A stretch of DNA of 64,000 nucleotides from Streptomyces fuscichromogenes (lineage in GTDB: Bacteria > Actinomycetota > Actinomycetes > Streptomycetales > Streptomycetaceae), in contig NZ_BMML01000016.1 of NCBI RefSeq assembly GCF_014645815.1, forward strand, positions 124,001 to 188,000, written 5' to 3'. Positions 9,170 to 17,334 of this stretch are shown here, in pieces. How positions within the stretch are numbered: position 1 is the first letter of the stretch; every line of letters begins with the position of its first letter. The notes beneath the pieces were generated by a model. That model was not told where the DNA came from and did not search any database. It saw only the letters and a list, made by a program, of their open reading frames with translations. The position numbers and the translations under genes were made by a program.

Positions 9170-10435
9170 ATGTCGGCACCGAGCAACAACAACTGGTCCC
9201 GCCGCTCCATCTTCCGGGCGGCCGCGGGCGTGGCCGCCGCCGGCACGCTGGCCGCGTGCGGCAGCAACAACGGCAGAGGCGGGGGCAGCGGGTCGGGCAC
9301 CCAGCTCACCCAGTACTTCCACGCCTACGGCGAGGCGGGGACGGAGCAGGCCCTCAAGCGGTACGCCGCGGCCTACAAGAAGGCCGACGTGAGCACCAAC
9401 TGGATCACGGGCAACAACTTCGAGTCCGCGCTGTTCGCGGCCCTGCTCACCAAGAAGGCGCCCGACGTCTTCGAGTTCCACCCGCAGCTCCAGCTCGTCA
9501 AGAGCGGCCAGGTGGCGGACCTGAGCGACATCATCGACCCGGTCAAGGACGACTTCAACCCGAACGACATCAACTCCCACACGGTCGACGGGAAGATCTA
9601 CGGGATCCGGATGATCGACGACCCGCAGTTCTTCTACTACCGCAAGTCGATGCTGGAGAAGGCCAAGGTCGACGTGCCCACCACGCTCGACGAGCTGCTG
9701 GAGGCCGCCGCCAAGCTGACCACCAGCAAGGTCAAGGGCGTCTTCCTCGGCAACGACTTCAGCGCGATCCAGAACCCCATCATCTGGTCCGCCGGCGCCG
9801 ACACCATCAACGACAAGAACGAGATCGCCTACCACACGGACGGCGTCATCGGGGGCCTCAAGCAGCTTCGCAAGCTGTTCACCAGCGGCAACGTGCTCCT
9901 GGACGCGCCGACCGACTTCTGGGACCCGTCCTCGCTCAACCAGGGCCTGTGTGCCATCCAGTGGGGCGGCATGTGGTCCATGCCGGCCATGCAGAAGGCC
10001 CTCGGCGACGACCTCGGCATCTTCCCGTTCCCGAAGATCGGCAGCGCCGGCAAGCTGTCCGTCTACAACGGCGGCTGGTCGATCTTCGTCAACGCCAAGG
10101 GCAACAACGTCGACGCGGCCAAGGAGTACGTCAAGTGGCTGTGGATCGACCAGAAGAAGTACCAGGAGGACTGGGCCACCTCGTACGGCTTCCACATCCC
10201 GCCGCGCACCTCGATCGCCAGCGGGGCCACCAAGCTCAAGTCCGGTCTGGCCGCCGAGGGCGTGAAGCTCTTCACCGACTACGGCCACTTCGACAACATC
10301 GCCTACGACCAGACGATGCAGACCGCGTTCGCCGATGTGATCGCGTCCTCCGTCCGTAAGAACGGCGACCCCGAGGCGGCGCTCGACACCTGCGACAAGA
10401 AGGTCAACGTCGAGCTGAAGAAGCTGTTCGGATAG
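9170..10435 (+). CDS. sugar ABC transporter substrate-binding lipoprotein
   Basis: A 421-residue extracellular solute-binding protein of the family-1 type. The N-terminus shows a twin-arginine motif, SRRSIF (residues 10-15), then a hydrophobic stretch and the lipobox LAAC with the lipidated Cys at residue 30, suggesting Tat export followed by lipid anchoring. The mature domain is a periplasmic-binding-protein type 2 fold with many Trp and Tyr residues that fit carbohydrate stacking. Two permease genes and a beta-galactosidase follow on the same strand with short gaps. No ATPase gene is present; Streptomyces sugar importers commonly share the ATPase MsiK encoded elsewhere. The ligand is probably a galacto-oligosaccharide, by context only. 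Confidence 0.9.
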   Translation: MSAPSNNNWSRRSIFRAAAGVAAAGTLAACGSNNGRGGGSGSGTQLTQYFHAYGEAGTEQALKRYAAAYKKADVSTNWITGNNFESALFAALLTKKAPDVFEFHPQLQLVKSGQVADLSDIIDPVKDDFNPNDINSHTVDGKIYGIRMIDDPQFFYYRKSMLEKAKVDVPTTLDELLEAAAKLTTSKVKGVFLGNDFSAIQNPIIWSAGADTINDKNEIAYHTDGVIGGLKQLRKLFTSGNVLLDAPTDFWDPSSLNQGLCAIQWGGMWSMPAMQKALGDDLGIFPFPKIGSAGKLSVYNGGWSIFVNAKGNNVDAAKEYVKWLWIDQKKYQEDWATSYGFHIPPRTSIASGATKLKSGLAAEGVKLFTDYGHFDNIAYDQTMQTAFADVIASSVRKNGDPEAALDTCDKKVNVELKKLFG

Positions 10436-10453
10436 GCGACCGGGAACCACGAC

Positions 10454-11422
10454 ATGTCGACCACCACCACACGCGGGGTCGCCCAGCCCGCCCCGGCCAA
10501 GGCCTCCCCGGCCCGGCCGCGGCGGGGCCTGCGGGGCAACCCGACCGTGAACTTCTGGCTCTTCACCGGGCCCTTCCTCGTCGGGCTGGCGATCTTCGTC
10601 ATCGTGCCGATCGGCTGGAGCATCTGGCTCAGCTTCTTCGACGCCCGCTACACCGTCACGCCGAGCCATTTCATCGGCTTCGACAACTACAAGCAGATCC
10701 TCACCAACAGCGGCTTCCCCGACTCGCTGCTGACCTTCACGGTGTTCGCCGCGTTCATCGTGCCGACCACCTGGGCGCTGTCGCTCGGGCTCGCGCTGCT
10801 CGTGAACCAGCTGCGGTTCATGCGGGCGTTCTTCCGGTCGGTGTTCTTCCTGCCGACCGCGGTCTCGTACGTGGCCGCCGCCCTGATCTGGAAGATGTCC
10901 ATCTTCAGCGGTGTCCGCTTCGGACTCGCGAACACGGTCATCGGCTGGTTCGGCGCCGACACCATCGCATGGATGTCCAACCCCACTCCGCCCTGGTACT
11001 GGCTGGTCATCGTGACCCTGCGGCTGTGGATCCAGTCGGGCTTCTACATGATCCTGTTCCTGGCGGCGCTCCAGAACATCCCCGCCGAGCTGTACGAGGC
11101 CGCCGCCATCGACGGCGCCAAGCGGGGCTGGCAGACCTTCCGGTACATCACGCTGCCGCAGCTGCGCGCCACCTCGACCGCGGTGATCCTGCTGCTGCTC
11201 ATCGCCGCCTACCAGGCCTTCGACGAGTTCTTCAACATCGTCGGCCAGAAGGCGACCTGGGCCCAGACACCGCTCATGGAGCTCTACAAGACCGCCCTCG
11301 GCACCAGCCAGGACTACGGCGCGGGCAGCGCGGGCGCGGTCATCCTGTCGCTGCTCATCTGCCTCGTCACCCTGATCCAGGGCAAGTTCATGGGATTCGG
11401 AAGGGGGGACGAGTCCAAGTGA
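10454..11422 (+). CDS. sugar ABC transporter permease (MalF/UgpA type)
   Basis: A 322-residue inner-membrane permease with six predicted transmembrane segments from about residue 33 to 318. The cytoplasmic EAA loop reads EAAAIDGAKRGWQTFRYITL and docks the ATPase. It starts 18 bases after the binding-protein gene and its stop overlaps the GTG start of the second permease, so the two membrane subunits are translationally coupled. Together they form the channel for the sugar captured by the lipoprotein. Confidence 0.92.
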   Translation: MSTTTTRGVAQPAPAKASPARPRRGLRGNPTVNFWLFTGPFLVGLAIFVIVPIGWSIWLSFFDARYTVTPSHFIGFDNYKQILTNSGFPDSLLTFTVFAAFIVPTTWALSLGLALLVNQLRFMRAFFRSVFFLPTAVSYVAAALIWKMSIFSGVRFGLANTVIGWFGADTIAWMSNPTPPWYWLVIVTLRLWIQSGFYMILFLAALQNIPAELYEAAAIDGAKRGWQTFRYITLPQLRATSTAVILLLLIAAYQAFDEFFNIVGQKATWAQTPLMELYKTALGTSQDYGAGSAGAVILSLLICLVTLIQGKFMGFGRGDESK

Positions 11423-12285
11423 CCACCACCACGTCCCAGGCCGGCAAGCGCCGCAGGCAGGGCGGCGGCGTCCTCGGCAACACGGGGCTGTACGTCGCCG
11501 TCGGCATCGCCGCCCTGCTCTTCCTGATCCCCTTCTACCTGATCTTCCGCAACGCCCTCTCCACGGACCTGGAGATCACGGGCGAGAACTGGAAGGTGCT
11601 GCCCTCCTTCCAGTGGGGCAACATCTCCGAACTGTTCGACGACCCCACCGTCGAGTTCGGCCGTTCCATGGTGAACTCGCTGGTCGTGGCCGTCCTCACC
11701 ACGACCGGCACGCTCCTGGTGTGCTCCCTGGCCGGGTACGGCCTGGCCCGTATCCCGTACAGGCACGCCAACAAGGTCTTCTACGCGGTCCTGGCGACCC
11801 TGATGGTCCCCACCGCCGTCACCTTCGTGCCCAGTTTCGTGCTGGTCTCGTCCCTCGGCTGGGTGGACACCTACCGCGGTCTGATCATCCCGGGCCTGTT
11901 CAGTGGTTTCACCTGCTTCCTCTTCCGGCAGTACTTCCTCGGATTCCCGAAGGAGCTGGAGGAGGCGGCACGCGTGGACGGGCTCGGGTACTGGGGCGCG
12001 TACTGGCGGATCGTCGTACCCAACTCGCTGAACTTCTTCGCGGCGATCGCCACCATCACCTTCATCAGCGCCTGGAACTCCTTCCTGTGGCCGCTGGTCA
12101 TCGGCCAGGACCCGAGTTCCTGGACGGTGCAGATCGCGCTCTCCTCCTTCATGACCAACCAGACCGTCAACTTCCACCTGATCTTCATGGCCACCGCCAT
12201 CTCCATCCTGCCGCTGGTGTTCGTCTTCCTCTTCCTCCAGCGCTGGCTGGTCCAGGGGATCGCGCAGACCGGTATCAAGGGCTGA
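11419..12285 (+). CDS. sugar ABC transporter permease (MalG/UgpE type)
   Basis: A 288-residue membrane protein forming the second half of the import channel. The GTG start at 11419 lies within the stop codon of the preceding permease (GTGA). The first transmembrane helix follows a basic N-terminal tail (KRRRQ). The EAA loop is EAARVDGLGYWGAYWRIVVP, near residue 180. Six hydrophobic segments are visible. The gene is followed after 45 bases by the beta-galactosidase gene; that short gap contains the duplicated 11-mer CGAACACACCT. Confidence 0.92.
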   Translation: MTTTTSQAGKRRRQGGGVLGNTGLYVAVGIAALLFLIPFYLIFRNALSTDLEITGENWKVLPSFQWGNISELFDDPTVEFGRSMVNSLVVAVLTTTGTLLVCSLAGYGLARIPYRHANKVFYAVLATLMVPTAVTFVPSFVLVSSLGWVDTYRGLIIPGLFSGFTCFLFRQYFLGFPKELEEAARVDGLGYWGAYWRIVVPNSLNFFAAIATITFISAWNSFLWPLVIGQDPSSWTVQIALSSFMTNQTVNFHLIFMATAISILPLVFVFLFLQRWLVQGIAQTGIKG

Positions 12286-12330
12286 CACCGCGAACACACC
12301 TCGAACACACCTCGAAAGACCTGGAGACCG

Positions 12331-15192
12331 ATGTCTTTCCGCCCCGCCACGGCCGCCGACCACGTCGAGGACGTCTCACCGGGCTCCGGGGCCCTGCCGC
12401 CCCGCGCCTGGTACCCCGCCTCGGACGCCGCGTCCCTCTCCCTGAACGGTGACTGGCGCTTCCGGCTGTCGCCCACCGCCGACGCCGAGGACGACTCGTT
12501 CGCCGAGCCGGGGTACGACGCCGGTGGCTGGGCGAAGGTCTCGGTCCCGGGGCACTGGGTGCTCCAGGGGCACGGCGCTCCGGTCTACACGAACCACCTC
12601 TACCCGTTCCCGGTCGACCCGCCGAGGGTCCCGACCGAGAACCCCACCGGCGACCACCTGCGGTTCTTCGACCTGCCCGACGGCTGGGACCCGGCGGACG
12701 GCGGGACGGTGCTGCGCTTCGACGGCGTCGAGTCCTGCGCCCGGGTGTGGCTGAACGGCACGGACATCGGCGAGTTCAAGGGCTCCCGGCTGCCGCACGA
12801 GTTCGCCGTCGGCCATCTGCTGAAGCCGGCCGGCAACGTGCTCGCCGTCCGCGTCCACCAGTGGTCGGCCGGCTCCTACCTGGAGGACCAGGACCAGTGG
12901 TGGCTGCCCGGCATCTTCCGGGACGTGACCCTGCTGCACCGCCCGGCCGGCAGCGTCCTCGACTTCTTCGTGCACGCCTCCTACGACCATGTGACCGGCG
13001 CGGGCACGCTGCGCGTCGACTCCGACGTGGCCGGCCGGGTCACCGTGCCGGAGCTGGGCATCGACATCGCCACCGGCGAGCCGGCGACCGTCCCGGTCGA
13101 GGCGTGGACGGCCGAGACCCCCAGGCTGTACGACGGGGTGCTGGCCACCGAGGGCGAGCGGGTACCGCTGCGCATCGGCTTCCGGACGGTGGAGCTGGCC
13201 GACGGGCTGATCAAGGTCAACGGCCGGCCCGTCCTCTTCAAGGGCGTCAACCGGCACGAGTGGCACCCCGAGCGGGGCCGCGCCCTGGACCTGGAGACCA
13301 TGCGCGCGGACGTGCTGCTGATGAAGCGGCACAACATCAACGCGGTCCGCACCTCCCACTACCCGCCGCACCCGGCCTTCCTGGACCTGTGCGACGAGTT
13401 CGGCCTGTGGGTGATCGACGAGTGCGACCTGGAGACGCACGGCTTCACCGAACAGGCCTGGCGCGACAACCCCGTGGACGACGACCGCTGGACCCCGGCC
13501 CTGCTCGACCGGGCCGCCCGGATGGTCGAGCGCGACAAGAACCACCCGTCGGTGGTGATCTGGTCCCTGGGCAACGAGGCCGGCACCGGACGCGGCCTGA
13601 CCGCGATGTCCGAGTGGATTCACGGCCGCGACGCGTCGCGGCTGGTGCACTACGAGGGTGACATCGACTGCCGTGACACGGACGTGTACTCACGGATGTA
13701 CGCCGACCACGCCGAGGTCGAGCGGATCGGCCAGGGTCTCGACGGCGGCACCCACAGGCGCCGTCAACTCCCCTTCATCCTCTGCGAGTACGGGCACGCG
13801 ATGGGCAACGGCCCCGGTGGCCTCGCCGACTACCAGCAGATCTTCGAGTCGTACGACCGGCTCCAGGGCGGCTTCATCTGGGAGTGGATCGACCACGGCA
13901 TCAAGGACGACCGCTACGAGTACGCGTACGGCGGCGACTTCGGCGAGGAGCTGCACGACGGGAACTTCGTCTGCGACGGGCTGGTCTTCCCCGACCGGCG
14001 GCCCTCCCCCGGGCTGGTGGAGTACAAGAAGGTGATCGAGCCCGTCCGTATCGAGGGCGACGGCGCCACCGTCCGCGTCACCAACAAGCAGGACTTCGCC
14101 GATCTTTCGGCGCTCGACTTCGAGTGGTCGTACCAGGTCGGTGGCGAGACCGTCGAGTCCGGCAGCCTGGGCGTGCCGGCCCTGGCGGCCGGTGAGTCGG
14201 CGGAGGTGAAGCTGCCGGAGCCGCCGGTCGTCACCGGCGGCGGCGAGACGCAGTGGACGGTACGCGCCCTGCTGGCGGCCGACACCGGCTGGGGACCGCG
14301 CGGCCATGTGGTGGCCTGGGGACAGGTCCCCGTCTCGGGGCGGCAGTTGCCGTCCTTCGCCGCCTCCGGCGGGCCCGTGGTGTCCGGCGACGGGCTGATC
14401 GCCCTCGGCCCGGCCGTCTTCGACGCGCGCAGCGGCGCGCTGCGGAGCATCGGCTCGGTGCCGGTGACCGGTCTGCGGCTGGACGTGTGGCGGGCGACCA
14501 CCGACAACGACGACGGCGCGGCCTGGCAGAGCGACATCCGCTACGGCGCCCTGTGGCGGAAGTTCGGTCTGCACCGCATGCGGCACCGCCTGGACGCGGT
14601 GGAAGCGGTCGGCGACACCCTGACCGTGCGCACCCGGGTGGCGCCCGCCGCCTGGGAGTTCGGGCTGGTGACGGTCTACCGCTGGACCACGGACGGCAGC
14701 CGCCTCCGGCTCACCGTCTCCGTGACTCCCGACGGCGACTGGACGGTGCCGCTGCCCCGGCTCGGCGTCCGCTTCGGGCTGTCGGCGGCCGACCGCGTGC
14801 GCTGGTTCGGCGGCGGGCCGGGCGAGGCGTATCCGGACACCAGGGCGGCGTCGGTGCTGGGCCGTTGGCAGTCGACGGTGGACGACCTGCAGACGCCGTA
14901 CGTCCGCCCGCAGGAGAACGGCGCCCGCGCGGACGTCCGTTGGGCGGAGCTCGGCGGGCTGCGCATCGAGGGCGACCCGGAGTTCTGGTTCACGGCCCGC
15001 CGCTGGACCACCGAACAGCTGGACGCGGCGGCCCACCGCACCGATCTCACCCCCGGTGACACGGTATGGGTCAACCTGGACCACGGCCAGCACGGCATCG
15101 GCTCGCAGTCCTGCGGGCCCGGCGTCCTGCCGCCGTACCGACTCCTGGCCGGACCCGTCGAGTTCTCCTTCGTGTTCGCGGACGTCGGCTGA
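12331..15192 (+). CDS. GH2 beta-galactosidase (LacZ type), cytoplasmic
   Basis: A 953-residue intracellular enzyme that hydrolyses terminal beta-galactosides. Domains in order: a jelly-roll sugar-binding domain (about 40-215), an immunoglobulin-like domain, a TIM barrel, a second beta domain, and a C-terminal Bgal small-chain domain (from about 680). The barrel shows SLGNEAGTG with the acid/base Glu416 and LCEYGHAMGN with the nucleophile Glu486, plus the NRHEWHP and RTSHYPP signatures. No signal peptide is present. It ends the sugar operon, so it should digest the oligosaccharides imported by the ABC system. The length fits the LacZ class rather than the short beta-glucuronidase class. Confidence 0.92.
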   Translation: MSFRPATAADHVEDVSPGSGALPPRAWYPASDAASLSLNGDWRFRLSPTADAEDDSFAEPGYDAGGWAKVSVPGHWVLQGHGAPVYTNHLYPFPVDPPRVPTENPTGDHLRFFDLPDGWDPADGGTVLRFDGVESCARVWLNGTDIGEFKGSRLPHEFAVGHLLKPAGNVLAVRVHQWSAGSYLEDQDQWWLPGIFRDVTLLHRPAGSVLDFFVHASYDHVTGAGTLRVDSDVAGRVTVPELGIDIATGEPATVPVEAWTAETPRLYDGVLATEGERVPLRIGFRTVELADGLIKVNGRPVLFKGVNRHEWHPERGRALDLETMRADVLLMKRHNINAVRTSHYPPHPAFLDLCDEFGLWVIDECDLETHGFTEQAWRDNPVDDDRWTPALLDRAARMVERDKNHPSVVIWSLGNEAGTGRGLTAMSEWIHGRDASRLVHYEGDIDCRDTDVYSRMYADHAEVERIGQGLDGGTHRRRQLPFILCEYGHAMGNGPGGLADYQQIFESYDRLQGGFIWEWIDHGIKDDRYEYAYGGDFGEELHDGNFVCDGLVFPDRRPSPGLVEYKKVIEPVRIEGDGATVRVTNKQDFADLSALDFEWSYQVGGETVESGSLGVPALAAGESAEVKLPEPPVVTGGGETQWTVRALLAADTGWGPRGHVVAWGQVPVSGRQLPSFAASGGPVVSGDGLIALGPAVFDARSGALRSIGSVPVTGLRLDVWRATTDNDDGAAWQSDIRYGALWRKFGLHRMRHRLDAVEAVGDTLTVRTRVAPAAWEFGLVTVYRWTTDGSRLRLTVSVTPDGDWTVPLPRLGVRFGLSAADRVRWFGGGPGEAYPDTRAASVLGRWQSTVDDLQTPYVRPQENGARADVRWAELGGLRIEGDPEFWFTARRWTTEQLDAAAHRTDLTPGDTVWVNLDHGQHGIGSQSCGPGVLPPYRLLAGPVEFSFVFADVG

Positions 15193-15207
15193 TCCGCACC
15201 GCCCCGC

Positions 15208-15239
15208 GAGGCCCCGGACCGTGCCTGGTCCGGGGCCTC
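15208..15239. terminator. perfect 13-bp bidirectional hairpin between convergent genes
   Basis: GAGGCCCCGGACC (15208-15220) and its exact complement GGTCCGGGGCCTC (15227-15239) flank the loop GTGCCT. It lies between the beta-galactosidase stop and the convergent glycosyltransferase stop and can serve both. Confidence 0.9.
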
Positions 15240-15247
15240 CGGTCCGT

Positions 15248-17122
15248 TCAGCGTCGGTGCCCGGCGGCCCCGCAGCGGTACAGGGTGTAGCGCGCGACAT
15301 GGACGGGTGAGCAGTGGCCGATGGCCCAGCGCACCAGGGCCCGGCCCGGGGTCCTCGCATCCCGGGCGCGGTGGGTGAGGTCGGCCGCGGAGAGCAGGAC
15401 GTAGCGGAGCCGCCCGGTGTCGATCAGGTGGTGGAAGGTGCCGGGCGCGGGGTACGGCACATGCGCGGTGAAGCCGCCGAGCGGGAGGATGGCGGCGTTG
15501 TCCGACAGGATGTACGGCGCCGCCATCTGCCAGCGGGGCACGGCGGCCAGGTAGCGGGCGCCGTCGCGGTGTGCGGTGAGATAGGCGAGGACGCGCTGCT
15601 GGGCCGGGTTCAGGGTGGAGGCGGCGTTGCGGGTGGCGATGCTGCCGGGGCCGATCCGGCCGAAGCCGCCGGGCTGGTTGTAGCGCAGGGAGGTCGCCGA
15701 CACGGACCAGACGGCGGGGACGACCAGGACCGCGGCGAGGGCGACGGCCAGGGCACTTCGGCGCGGACGCGACCCGCCGACGGCGAAGAGGACCAGCGCC
15801 GGCAGGGCCAGGACCACGGCGACACCGACCGACCAGGTGAAGAAGTGCGGGTAGTAGAGGGTGAGGGCCGCGCACCAGCCGACGTTGACGGCGAGGACCG
15901 CGCACAGCACGCTGCGGCGCCGCACCCGGGTCACGGCCGTCGCGGCCAGGGCCGACAGGCCGACCGCCACCACTCCCATGTAGTAGGTGTGTCCGGTCAC
16001 GCTGCCGAAGCTGAAGACCAGGAAGAACGTCACCAGCCAGACGCCCCACAGCAGGTACCCGGCCAGGAAGGGATCGGTGCGCCGCGGGCGGCGGCGCCGG
16101 AGCGCGACCAGCCCGGCGGCCAGGCCCAGCGCCGCCAGCGGGTAGAGCCAGCCCGTCTGACTGGCCAGCCCGGGGCTGAACATCTTCCAGACGCTGTCCC
16201 CCATCCCCACCGAGGCCCTGCCGTGCGCCCGGTCCGCGACGATGCTCCCGGTGCCGGCCGCGTCGACGCCCAGCGTCTGGAAGCGGGTCAGGAAGTTGTA
16301 GCCGACGACCAGGGCGATCGGCGAGTTGTCGGTGGTGCCGTCGAGATAGGGACGGGCGGCGGCCGGGGTGAGGCCGGCGGCCAGCATCCAGGACAGGGAG
16401 ACCGCCAGCATGACCGCCCCGGACACGGCGAGGTCCCGGATCCGGCGGCGCAGCGTGGTCGGCGCGGCCACCAGGTAGGTCACGGCCAGCGCGGGCAGCA
16501 CCGCCCAGGCCTCCAGCATCTTGCACTGGAAGGCCGCCCCGACCCAGACGCCCGCCAGGACCAGGGTGCGCGGCCGGGCGCGGGCGGTGGCCCGCTGGGT
16601 GGCCTCGGCGGCCAGCAGCAACAGCAGGACGAACGGCGCGTCCTCGGTGACGGAACGGCCGAGGCCCACGGTCACCGGGGTGAAGGTGAGGAAGGCGGCG
16701 GCCAGCAGCCCGGCCGGTACGCCGGCCCAGCGCCGTACCACCACGTGCAGCAGGACCACCGAGGCCACGCCCTCCAGTGCCTGCGGGACCACCAGGGACC
16801 AGGGGTGGAAGCCGAGGACCAGTGCCGACAGGGCCTGCGGCCACAGGAAGCCGGGCAGTTTGTCCAGGGTGATGGAGTTGCCCGGGTCGAAGGAGCCGTA
16901 GAGGAAGGCGACCGGGTTGTCGGTCATGCTGCGGACCGCGCTCGCGTAGAAGGCGTGGTACGCGCTGTGCCAGATGCCCCAGAAGCAGAGCAGCGCGGCG
17001 ACGGTGGCGATGCCGGCGAGCAACGGTCGCTCGTAGCGCTGGGTGCGGCTCCGCTCCCGGGTCGGCGGGGGCGGCGGCCCCTCGGCACGGACGAGCGGCT
17101 CGGCGCTGACAGGGCTCGGCAT
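15248..17122 (-). CDS. GT39-family membrane glycosyltransferase (ArnT/PMT-like)
   Basis: A 624-residue polytopic membrane protein of the PMT superfamily, which transfers sugars from polyprenyl-phosphate donors to lipid or protein acceptors on the outer face of the membrane. After a basic, Pro-rich N-terminus the first helix is at about residues 33-53. The long first outer loop contains DPGNSITLDKLPG, with acidic residues where catalytic Asp or Glu are expected. More than ten hydrophobic helices follow, ending in a soluble C-terminal domain of about 140 residues. It is a single gene facing the galactan locus. Acceptor and donor are unknown. A 30-bp dyad lies about 95 bp upstream. Confidence 0.8.
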   Translation of the reverse strand: MPSPVSAEPLVRAEGPPPPPTRERSRTQRYERPLLAGIATVAALLCFWGIWHSAYHAFYASAVRSMTDNPVAFLYGSFDPGNSITLDKLPGFLWPQALSALVLGFHPWSLVVPQALEGVASVVLLHVVVRRWAGVPAGLLAAAFLTFTPVTVGLGRSVTEDAPFVLLLLLAAEATQRATARARPRTLVLAGVWVGAAFQCKMLEAWAVLPALAVTYLVAAPTTLRRRIRDLAVSGAVMLAVSLSWMLAAGLTPAAARPYLDGTTDNSPIALVVGYNFLTRFQTLGVDAAGTGSIVADRAHGRASVGMGDSVWKMFSPGLASQTGWLYPLAALGLAAGLVALRRRRPRRTDPFLAGYLLWGVWLVTFFLVFSFGSVTGHTYYMGVVAVGLSALAATAVTRVRRRSVLCAVLAVNVGWCAALTLYYPHFFTWSVGVAVVLALPALVLFAVGGSRPRRSALAVALAAVLVVPAVWSVSATSLRYNQPGGFGRIGPGSIATRNAASTLNPAQQRVLAYLTAHRDGARYLAAVPRWQMAAPYILSDNAAILPLGGFTAHVPYPAPGTFHHLIDTGRLRYVLLSAADLTHRARDARTPGRALVRWAIGHCSPVHVARYTLYRCGAAGHRR

Positions 17123-17215
17123 CGCGGACGGCCTCCAGAACTCCCGGTGTCCAGGACTTCCAGAGCGCCCTGGACTGCTACGGCCTCTAGGACGACTGGA
17201 TCTCGACGAACGTCA

Positions 17216-17245
17216 CATCCGGAATGTCAAGGAACATTCAGGATG
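17216..17245. promoter_or_regulatory. 30-bp dyad symmetry upstream of the GT39 gene
   Basis: The arms CATCCGGAATGT and ACATTCAGGATG match at 11 of 12 positions around the spacer CAAGGA. A nested inverted repeat, GAACAT-TCAGG-ATGTTC, overlaps the right arm. The element sits 94 bp upstream of the GT39 start and 90 bp past the end of the neighbouring dehydratase gene, so it could be an operator for the former or a transcript end for the latter. Confidence 0.45.
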
Positions 17246-17334
17246 TTCGTGAGTATCGGCCGTGGAAGCTGTAAGGATCCTGAACCCCGGCTGTGTCTCA
17301 CCGGCCTCTCACCGCAAGCTCACCCGGCACCGGT

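Noticed and set aside
17140..17190. Short plus-strand frame ending VQDFQSALDCYGL as a precursor peptide
   Set aside because: No start codon with a ribosome binding site in frame and no modifying enzymes nearby.
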